Shown here piece after piece: positions 1 to 4,653 of a stretch of DNA of 5,954 bases (position 1 is the stretch's first letter; each line of letters opens with the position of its first letter). The notes beneath the pieces were generated by a model, which made no database searches, was not told the DNA's origin, and saw only the letters and a list, made by a program, of their open reading frames with translations. The position numbers and the translations under genes are program-made. Origin of the DNA: PNAI01 sp964575715 (lineage in GTDB: Bacteria > Pseudomonadota > Alphaproteobacteria > Rhizobiales > Xanthobacteraceae); the NCBI GenBank assembly GCA_964575715.1, contig CAZNSG010000276.1, positions 1-5,954 on the forward strand. Direction: 5' to 3'.

Positions 1-939
1 GGCCCGCCGCAACTGATCGACATCGCGGGCACCGTGGGAAGCGATGGCCGCATCCTCGACTGGCGCACCGAGATGTGGATTCCGCAAACGACCAAGGGGC
101 TGCTCAACATTCCGCTGCTTGGTCCGGAGGCCGCAGGCCTCGAAAATATTGTCGGTCTCAACACCGGCTTGATCTCGCAGAACGGCGATCCGCCCTATGC
201 CGCCGACCATATCCAGGTCATCGCGCATTGGCTGAAAGATGCGCCGCTGCGCCCTGCCCCGCTGCGCTCGCCCGGCAAGCCGGCCAATTGCTTCGCGGTG
301 GAAAGTTTCTTCGATGAACTGGCGGCCGCGGCCGGCGTCGATCCGGTCGAGATGCGGCTGCGCGCGCTCAAAGACCCGCGCGCCATCGAGGTGGTCAAGC
401 GCGTGGCGGCGATGATGAAGTGGCAGCCGCGGCCGTCGCCGGGACCGGACAAGAGCGCTGCGGTCGGGCGCGGCCGCGGCATTTGTTATATCCACTACAA
501 GCATGAAGAGAGCTATGTGGCGATCGGCATGGAGGTGGCGGTCGCGCGCGCGAGCGGCAGAATCAAAGTCGAGCGCGTGCACTGCGCCCATGACTGCGGG
601 CAGATCATCAACCCAGACGGCGTGCGGGCCCAAATCGAGGGCAGCATTCTGCAAACCATCAGCCGTGTGCTGATGGAGGAAGTGAAGTTCGACCGCTCGC
701 GCGTCTCCAGCGTTGACTGGGCGAGCTATCCGATTCTGCGGTTCACCGAAGTGCCGAAGATCGAAATCGATCTTGTGAGCCGGCCGACGGAGCGGCCGGT
801 TGGGGCGGGCGAAGCGGCCTGTGCCGCTGTGGGCGCTGCGCTTGCCAACGCCGTCTATGACGCAAGCGGAGCGCGGATGCGCATCGTGCCGTTCACGCCG
901 GAGCGGGTGAAGGCCGTGCTGGGCGGCCAGTCGAGTTGA
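1..939 (+). CDS. Xanthine dehydrogenase family molybdopterin-binding subunit, C-terminal part (5' truncated)
   Basis: The frame is open from base 1 to TGA at 937-939, giving 312 visible residues. These form the C-terminal part of a large Mo-cofactor subunit of the kind found in isoquinoline, nicotinate and aldehyde oxidoreductases. A GTG at 34 is internal and not the start. Visible landmarks, numbered by visible codon, are LRSPGKPANCFAVESFFDELA near 88-108 (the RSPG loop and helix typical of the family), HDCGQIINPDGVRAQIEG near 197-214 (cofactor-binding core), and VGAGEAA near 267-273. Glu271 in that last motif matches the family's catalytic base glutamate, so the enzyme is probably active. 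Such enzymes hydroxylate a carbon next to a ring nitrogen or an aldehyde, using water as oxygen donor and an Fe-S partner subunit. No partner is visible; it may lie upstream. The substrate cannot be read from this fragment. The next gene starts 23 bp later and is probably cotranscribed. Confidence 0.9.
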   Translation, partial: GPPQLIDIAGTVGSDGRILDWRTEMWIPQTTKGLLNIPLLGPEAAGLENIVGLNTGLISQNGDPPYAADHIQVIAHWLKDAPLRPAPLRSPGKPANCFAVESFFDELAAAAGVDPVEMRLRALKDPRAIEVVKRVAAMMKWQPRPSPGPDKSAAVGRGRGICYIHYKHEESYVAIGMEVAVARASGRIKVERVHCAHDCGQIINPDGVRAQIEGSILQTISRVLMEEVKFDRSRVSSVDWASYPILRFTEVPKIEIDLVSRPTERPVGAGEAACAAVGAALANAVYDASGARMRIVPFTPERVKAVLGGQSS

Positions 940-950
940 AAACACACCGG

Positions 951-957
951 AAAGGAA
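951..957 (+). promoter_or_regulatory. Ribosome binding site deciding the start of the binding-protein gene
   Basis: AAAGGAA lies 5 nt before ATG 963. It selects this ATG over the in-frame TTG at 936, which would overlap the upstream stop codon and add nine charged residues in front of the signal peptide. Confidence 0.6.
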
Positions 958-962
958 CAGCC

Positions 963-1928
963 ATGAATATCCTCAAAAGTCTCGCCCGCGCCGCCGCGCT
1001 GGCACTGCCGATTTCGCTCTCGACGTCGCCCTCGTTTGCGCAAGACAAGCTCAAGGTCGCGATCGGCCAGATCAACAATTGGGAGAACCAGGTGCCAACG
1101 CTCGGCATGGCGGCCGGCATCTTCCAGAAGCACAAGATCGAACTGGAAACGTTCGGCACGCAAGGCGCCGGCGAGACGCTGCAGCCGATCATCTCCGGCT
1201 CAGCCGATATCGGCATCGGGGTGGGAACGTCAGGCGCGATGCGGGCGTTCGCCAAGGGCGCGCCGGTGCGCGCGCTCGCTGCGGGCTTTACCGGCACCAA
1301 TGACATCTACTGGTATGTGCGCGGAGATTCGCCGATCAAGAGTCTGAAGGATCTGACCGAGAACCACACCATCGCCTATTCGACCAACGGCTCGACTTCC
1401 AACAACATCGTGCTCGGCTTCGTCAAAGTGCTTGGCGTGAAAGCAAAGCCGACAGCGACCGGCGGTCCGCCCGCGACGTTCACGCAAGTGATGTCGGGGC
1501 AGGTGGACGTCGGCTGGGGCGCGCCGCCGCTCGGCGTCGAGGAGGCGCAAGCCGGCAAGATCAGGATCATCGCCCGCGGCAGCGATCTGACCGAGACGCG
1601 CAATCAGACCGTGCGCGTGGTCATCGTCAACGCCGATGCGCTCAAGGCCAAACCCGATGTGATGGTGCGTTTCATGCGCGCCTACCGGGAGACCTGGAAC
1701 TGGCTGTATGCGAACCCGGACGCGATCAAGATGTATGCCGAGAAGGTCAAGAAGTCCGAGGCCGTTATTCAGCAGACCGTCAAGGATTTCTATCCGAAAG
1801 ATGCGATCAATCCCGACCGCATTCAGGATATCGACAAGGTGATGGCCGACGCGGTGGCGCTGAAATTCCTCGATGCGCCGCTCACACCGGAGCAGGTCAA
1901 GGATTTTTTCCAGCTGCAGAAACCGTAA
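963..1928 (+). CDS. ABC transporter substrate-binding protein, NMT1/TauA/SsuA-like (periplasmic)
   Basis: This is a 321-residue periplasmic solute-binding protein of the type II fold, the family that includes the taurine, alkanesulfonate and pyrimidine-precursor binders. Residues 1-26 form a clear Sec signal peptide: Lys5/Arg9, then a hydrophobic stretch, ending Ser-Phe-Ala before Gln27. The mature part shows the usual order: first strand (KLKVAIGQINNW, 29-40), GIFQKHKIELE (52-62), the SGSADIGIG segment (79-86), the hinge and ligand loop AYSTNGSTSNNIV (138-150), and MSGQVDVGWGAPP (177-189). The length is normal for the family. It follows the molybdenum hydroxylase by 23 bp, so the two are probably one operon, and it may capture the hydroxylase substrate or a related aromatic acid. 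No permease or ATPase gene is in the window. The ligand is not predictable from the sequence. GCGCGCG/CGCGCGC can form a hairpin directly after the stop codon. Confidence 0.9.
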   Translation: MNILKSLARAAALALPISLSTSPSFAQDKLKVAIGQINNWENQVPTLGMAAGIFQKHKIELETFGTQGAGETLQPIISGSADIGIGVGTSGAMRAFAKGAPVRALAAGFTGTNDIYWYVRGDSPIKSLKDLTENHTIAYSTNGSTSNNIVLGFVKVLGVKAKPTATGGPPATFTQVMSGQVDVGWGAPPLGVEEAQAGKIRIIARGSDLTETRNQTVRVVIVNADALKAKPDVMVRFMRAYRETWNWLYANPDAIKMYAEKVKKSEAVIQQTVKDFYPKDAINPDRIQDIDKVMADAVALKFLDAPLTPEQVKDFFQLQKP

Positions 1929-1952
1929 GCGCGCGCTGAACGGCTCGCGCGC
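1929..1952 (+). terminator. GC-rich hairpin directly after the binding-protein stop codon (possible terminator)
   Basis: GCGCGCG at 1929-1935 pairs perfectly with CGCGCGC at 1946-1952 across a 10-nt loop, starting right after TAA. No T tract follows, so it is not a standard intrinsic terminator. It could stabilise the 3' end or assist Rho. A small palindrome, TGGTA-T-TACCA, follows at 1959-1969. Confidence 0.3.
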
Positions 1953-1999
1953 CAACTCTGGTATTACCAAAGGCCTCGGCGAACGACTCGCTTTCCCCA

Positions 2000-2092
2000 T
2001 CACTCTGAGGTGCGGGCGTGGCCCGCGTTTCGAAGGACGAGGGCGCCCTCATGCATCGAGACAGCGGCTTCGCCGCCTCCTCCGCATGAGGC
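2000..2092. repeat. Intergenic palindromic repeat, two-module (Hyphomicrobiales type)
   Basis: The convergent gap holds two hairpin modules. The left has GCGGGC (2012-2017) paired with GCCCGC (2021-2026) across GTG, inside a CTGAGGTGCG...TTTCGAAGGACGA context. The right has outer arms CCTCATGC (2047-2054) and GCATGAGG (2084-2091), with an inner stem GCGGC (2064-2068) and GCCGC (2072-2076) around TTC. The general pattern is, from memory, a frequent extragenic repeat of Bradyrhizobium-like genomes. It sits between two converging 3' ends, where it could act as a bidirectional transcript end or RNA stabiliser. No gene is seen in the 183-bp gap. Confidence 0.7.
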
Positions 2093-2111
2093 CGAGAGAA
2101 CCGGCGCGCCG

Positions 2112-2990
2112 TTACGACATCCGCATCACTGCTTCTTCGTACTTGCCAGAGCCCATGCCGGTATCGGCGAAAATGCCGTGGTCGGCGATCCACTTGAAGG
2201 TCTCATCAAAGACCTCCTTGGTGTACGGCTCGAACACCAGCCGCTCGCCCGGACCCCAGCGCCGCGTATCCATGCGCGCGTGATAGCGCAGCGGGAATTC
2301 ATTCTTGTAGTAATGCGTGTAGAGCTCCGGCCGCAGATCGATGTCGCGCTGCGCGCGTCGCAGCGCATTGAAGAACTTGCGCAGGTCCTCCGGGTCCGGA
2401 TCGCCCGTGATCATGGTCGCGATCATGAACGTGGCATCGATCACCTTGCGATAGCCGAGCTGCTCGGCCATGTAGTACGGCCCGCTGAACAGCGTCGAGG
2501 CCGGCGACTTGCCTTCCAGCAGATTGTCAAGCCGCGCAAACAGCATGCCGTCGGCGAAATTCAGATTGATCTTGTCGAGCGGCATATAGGGTTCGAGCGA
2601 CTGGATGGTGGCGTAGTGGCTGCCCGATTGATAGCCGACCGAGATTGGCACGCCAGCGAGTTGCTCAGGCGCCTTGATCGGTGAATTCGGCGGCACGAAA
2701 ATGCCCGATGGCGACACCGAATAGACTTCGCCATAGAGCCGGCCCTTGCCCTTGGAGGCCGCAACCCCGACCGTCCAGTGGCACGCGCAGCTGACGTCGC
2801 TCTTCTTGCCGCCCTCGATGAGCTGCATCGCGCCCGACTTGTCGCCCTTGTCGTGGTGCTTGCCGTCAGTCGATTTGATCGTCTCGCGAAAAACATAGTC
2901 GAGCCCTTCATCCTTGAAGTAGCCCTTTCCGTCGGCCACCCATTCCTGCAGCCGAAAATGCGGTTCGATAATGAATTTTTCTTTGGTCAC
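2112..2990 (-). CDS. Substrate-binding-protein-like (type II periplasmic-binding fold) protein without signal peptide
   Basis: This 292-residue protein reads like the mature part of an NMT1-type binding protein. It has WVADGKGYFKDEGLDYVF (17-34), SPSGIFVPPNSPIKAPEQLAG (93-113), the hinge loop VGYQSGSHYATIQS (118-131), and a C-terminal helical part ending ETFKWIADHGIF (263-274). It has no hydrophobic leader. Translation starts at GTG (2988-2990), 5 nt after GGAGG, and an in-frame TAA at 3006-3008 rules out a hidden signal peptide, so the product should be cytoplasmic. Unusual features are Cys68-Ala-Cys70-His71 followed by Trp-Thr, and a KHHDKGDK patch at 44-51. Relatives of this fold that work inside the cell include enzymes such as 4,5-dihydroxyphthalate decarboxylase and the Thi5/NMT1 pyrimidine synthase. 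An enzymatic or ligand-sensing role is therefore plausible but is inference. Many genomes annotate such genes simply as ABC substrate-binding protein. It is convergent with the exported binding protein gene and ends with TAA. Confidence 0.85.
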   Translation of the reverse strand: MTKEKFIIEPHFRLQEWVADGKGYFKDEGLDYVFRETIKSTDGKHHDKGDKSGAMQLIEGGKKSDVSCACHWTVGVAASKGKGRLYGEVYSVSPSGIFVPPNSPIKAPEQLAGVPISVGYQSGSHYATIQSLEPYMPLDKINLNFADGMLFARLDNLLEGKSPASTLFSGPYYMAEQLGYRKVIDATFMIATMITGDPDPEDLRKFFNALRRAQRDIDLRPELYTHYYKNEFPLRYHARMDTRRWGPGERLVFEPYTKEVFDETFKWIADHGIFADTGMGSGKYEEAVMRMS

Positions 2991-2992
2991 GG

Positions 2993-3003
2993 AATCCTCC
3001 TCC
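2993..3003 (-). promoter_or_regulatory. Strong ribosome binding site selecting a GTG start
   Basis: Read on the minus strand, GGAGGAGGATTCC precedes GTG 2990-2988, with the core GGAGG 5 nt from the start codon. This near-consensus site, with the in-frame TAA 15 nt upstream of the GTG, fixes the start. Confidence 0.75.
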
Positions 3004-3063
3004 AGTTATTCGAACTCATTTTCGTGAATTGATCGACAACATTCAGGCGAAGATTGCTTATTC

Positions 3064-3079
3064 TTGCCGTACTTGGCAA
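3064..3079. promoter_or_regulatory. Small inverted repeat upstream of the binding-protein-like gene (possible operator)
   Basis: TTGCC (3064-3068) and GGCAA (3075-3079) form a 5-6-5 dyad about 75 bp before GTG 2990 and 22 bp after the stop of the small secreted gene. It could be a regulator site for the downstream gene or a weak 3' hairpin of the upstream one. Five-base arms are short enough to be chance. I found no convincing -35/-10 pair in the rest of this 110-bp gap. Confidence 0.2.
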
Positions 3080-3100
3080 CCGGCCATGCGCGGACCTGGC

Positions 3101-3412
3101 TCATTTCGGCGTACATAGCGCGGTGATAAAGCTTTCATTCACCGAGCGGAAAGCGGCGATATGTTCCGGCTTAACATCGCTGCGCTCGCAAAACACGCTC
3201 ACATTGCCCTTTTTGTCATAGGCACTGTTGACGCTGCACAGCTCATCGTTCTTCGCCTGGTCATAAGGACACGGACAAGGCCGCTTGTGCTTATAGACAT
3301 CGCGACACTGCTTGATGATCTGATCGGCAATTCGTTTTTCGGCGTTCGATAATTCGGCTGCCGCCGGAATGCCCGCCACCAAGAGAAAAACAAGAAACAG
3401 CACGCGCTTCAT
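3101..3412 (-). CDS. Small secreted six-cysteine protein with CPCPY...C...SAY motif
   Basis: The product is a 103-residue exported protein. Residues 1-19 form a signal peptide: Lys2-Arg3, a hydrophobic run, and Ala-Ala-Ala before Glu20. The mature part of about 84 residues holds six cysteines (36, 46, 48, 59, 75, 100), an even number suited to disulfide bonds in the periplasm. The core RPCPCPYDQAKNDELCSVNSAY (44-65), then a Cys and Ser-Asp-Val (75-80), recalls a group of small rhizobial hypothetical proteins with CPCPY, a Cys, SAY and a final Cys before Asp. I know no function for that group. ATG 3412 is preceded by AGGGAA (3419-3424) at a 6-nt spacing. It lies in the same direction as the aldolase (165 bp upstream) and the binding-protein-like gene (110 bp downstream), but the gaps suggest its own transcript. 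A link to aromatic breakdown is not evident. Confidence 0.75.
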   Translation of the reverse strand: MKRVLFLVFLLVAGIPAAAELSNAEKRIADQIIKQCRDVYKHKRPCPCPYDQAKNDELCSVNSAYDKKGNVSVFCERSDVKPEHIAAFRSVNESFITALCTPK

Positions 3413-3449
3413 CGGAAATTCCCTATCATCCAGCTTTGGCCGCGCGCGA

Positions 3450-3479
3450 AATATACAGCAACATGGGGGCTGCCGAGAA
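3450..3479 (-). promoter_or_regulatory. Candidate promoter of the small secreted protein gene
   Basis: On the minus strand, TTCTCG (3479-3474), an 18-nt spacer and TATATT (3455-3450) resemble a sigma-70-type promoter with a fair -10 and a weak -35. It would give a leader of about 30 nt before ATG 3412. The rest of the 3413-3577 gap includes an AT-rich stretch near 3540-3571 and shows no gene. Confidence 0.25.
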
Positions 3480-3577
3480 CATCCGGGTCGCGCTTATGGT
3501 TTCCGGCCATGAGCCAGGGCAACTCTGCCGGATCAGACCTCATATCTCATTGATTCATATATAGATTTATCGCACTT

Positions 3578-4441
3578 CTATTTCCGCCCGGTAAGTTCGC
3601 GAGCCTTTTCCAGATGTCCGTAGCCTCGCACTGGCGCGCACATCAGGAAACGGTAGCCCTCCTTGATGATGCGCTCGGCGTTGCTCACTTCCACATGCGG
3701 GTGGCCAACCACCACGTTGTGCTTCTTGCAGGTGTCGACCACGCGCTTCATCCACGCCAGCACCTCCTTGTGCTCGTATTGCCGCGGTAGCCCAAGCTCT
3801 TGGCTCAGATCGCCCTCCCCGATCAGGATCGCGCCAATGCCCGGCACCTCTTTAAGCATGGCATCGAGATTTTCTACGCCCCTGGTGTCCTCGATCTGCA
3901 GGATGGCGAAAATCTCGCCTTTGGGGTTGAGCGGCCACACATCGGCTTTCTGGTAGTACTCCTGCTGGCCCAAGCCCCAATAGCGCGCCGCCGCCGTCGG
4001 TCCGTCGCCGCGGATGCCGGCCGGCTCGTAGAGCGGCGCGTTTTTAAGGCGCGGATAGCGGCAGGCGGCCACCGCGTTGTAGGCCTCCGCCACCGTGCTG
4101 ATGTGCGGGAACACGATCCCATAACAGCCAACATCGAGCGCCTGCTTGACCTGCCATTGCGCCATCTCGACGCCGTTGACCGGCACGCGCACAAAAGGCG
4201 CGACCGTCGGCACGACCGACGCCGCTTTGGCGATCTGTGCCCGGTGGAGCATGTATTGCAGGCAGTCGCGCAGCGCGCGGCCGTCCCACGGATTGTGCTC
4301 CATCTCGAACACGCAGCCATCGAACTTTGAAGTGCTCATGGCAACCGCGGAGTCGATCTCGGCCGGCGCGAAGCACGTGAGCGCATGCTGCCCGGATTCG
4401 AGCGCGCGAATGACACCATTGAGACGTGGCAGATCAGCCAT
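3578..4441 (-). CDS. HpcH/HpaI-family aldolase (class II, pyruvate-type)
   Basis: This 287-residue TIM-barrel aldolase belongs to the family of 4-hydroxy-2-oxoheptanedioate aldolase, which splits 4-hydroxy-2-oxo acids into pyruvate plus a carbonyl compound using a divalent metal. Matching catalytic positions are visible: His49 in FEMEHNPWD, Arg85 in PFVRVPVNG, metal ligands Glu184 in LQIEDTRG and Asp211 in IGEGDLSQELG, and the PAGIRGDGP loop (140-148). It is longer than typical HpaI (about 250-265). The extra length lies partly around PRLKNAPLYE (130-139) and WGLGQQEYYQKADVWPLNPKGE (155-176). The start is ATG 4441, preceded by GAGGGGG at 4 nt. The frame continues upstream to 4600, but that part translates the palindromic repeat and is not coding. 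It is divergent from ligJ across 212 bp. LigJ's product is a 4-hydroxy-2-oxo acid, so this enzyme may do the next cleavage in place of a LigK-type aldolase. That is inference. Confidence 0.88.
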   Translation of the reverse strand: MADLPRLNGVIRALESGQHALTCFAPAEIDSAVAMSTSKFDGCVFEMEHNPWDGRALRDCLQYMLHRAQIAKAASVVPTVAPFVRVPVNGVEMAQWQVKQALDVGCYGIVFPHISTVAEAYNAVAACRYPRLKNAPLYEPAGIRGDGPTAAARYWGLGQQEYYQKADVWPLNPKGEIFAILQIEDTRGVENLDAMLKEVPGIGAILIGEGDLSQELGLPRQYEHKEVLAWMKRVVDTCKKHNVVVGHPHVEVSNAERIIKEGYRFLMCAPVRGYGHLEKARELTGRK

Positions 4442-4445
4442 GTTG

Positions 4446-4452
4446 CCCCCTC
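4446..4452 (-). promoter_or_regulatory. Ribosome binding site deciding the aldolase start
   Basis: The minus strand reads GAGGGGG, then CAAC, then ATG (4441-4439). It supports the Met-Ala-Asp-Leu start and argues against any start inside the upstream repeat. Confidence 0.6.
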
Positions 4453-4459
4453 GAACTGC

Positions 4460-4478
4460 TGGAGCATATTTTGCTCCA
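4460..4478. promoter_or_regulatory. Perfect 19-bp palindrome, candidate operator of the aldolase/ligJ control region
   Basis: TGGAGCA (4460-4466), spacer TATTT, TGCTCCA (4472-4478) is a perfect 7-5-7 inverted repeat. It lies 19-37 bp upstream of the aldolase ATG and overlaps the predicted -10 and spacer of the aldolase promoter. The size and AT-rich centre suit a dimeric repressor (for example GntR, IclR or MarR families). An RNA hairpin in the leader is the alternative. No regulator gene is in the window. Confidence 0.45.
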
Positions 4479-4490
4479 CGTAATTCACAA
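4463..4490 (-). promoter_or_regulatory. Candidate aldolase promoter
   Basis: On the minus strand, TTGTGA (4490-4485), a 16-nt spacer and TATGCT (4468-4463) give four to five matches to each sigma-70 hexamer. Transcription would begin about 15 nt before ATG 4441. The -10 lies inside the palindrome 4460-4478, the geometry of repression by occlusion. Confidence 0.3.
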
Positions 4491-4492
4491 AT

Positions 4493-4570
4493 TCCGCTCA
4501 TTCCCGCGCAAGCGGGAATCCAGAGACCGTTTGCGACTTCTGTGTCCCCGCTTTCGCGGGGACAAGCGGA
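4493..4570. repeat. REP-like double-hairpin repeat (FPRKRESR type)
   Basis: Two strong hairpins lie inside outer arms TCCGCT (4493-4498) and AGCGGA (4565-4570). The first is ATTCCCGC (4500-4507) with GCGGGAAT (4512-4519) around GCAA. The second is TGTCCCCGC (4543-4551) with GCGGGGACA (4556-4564) around TTTC. The left arm is the widespread proteobacterial extragenic palindrome whose chance translation is FPRKRESR, which is visible here in the plus frame before ligJ. It sits between two divergent genes, upstream of the ligJ promoter. It may be a remnant of a REP-associated mobile unit. Confidence 0.75.
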
Positions 4571-4593
4571 GTAGGAACACCAATTTTTCCAGT

Positions 4594-4621
4594 TTGACAA
4601 TCACGCGGAGGCCCCTAGCAT
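4594..4621 (+). promoter_or_regulatory. Candidate ligJ promoter
   Basis: A consensus TTGACA (4594-4599), a 16-nt spacer and TAGCAT (4616-4621) form a credible sigma-70-type promoter. The transcript would start near 4628, giving a leader of about 26 nt before ATG 4654. The only ribosome-site-like bases near the start are GCGGCGG (4643-4649), which are weak. The better GGAGG at 4607-4611 is too far away. Confidence 0.45.
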
Positions 4622-4653
4622 CTCGGCACCTCACACCCCCAAGCGGCGGCACC

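Noticed and set aside
936..962. TTG start giving nine extra residues on the binding protein
   Set aside because: ATG 963 has a well-spaced AAAGGAA and gives a normal signal peptide; the TTG start has no ribosome site.
1230..2003. Long antisense open frame of 257 codons opposite the binding-protein gene
   Set aside because: It is the complement of a strongly supported gene, its Arg/His/Leu-rich composition is typical of a GC3-driven shadow frame, and it runs past the real gene's end into the gap.
2010..2684. Plus-strand open frame of 224 codons opposite the binding-protein-like gene
   Set aside because: It starts inside the palindromic repeat and has the Arg/His-rich composition of a shadow frame.
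4493..4570. CRISPR array
   Set aside because: The two hairpins differ in sequence and there are no regularly spaced direct repeats with spacers.
4442..4600. N-terminal extension of the aldolase by 53 residues
   Set aside because: The extension translates the REP-like repeat (reads like WIPACAGM), whereas a good ribosome binding site and the family start support ATG 4441.
4426..4653. N-terminal extension of LigJ
   Set aside because: It contains the FPRKRESR peptide typical of translated extragenic palindromes, crosses the candidate promoter, and LigJ homologues begin at MIIDCHGH.
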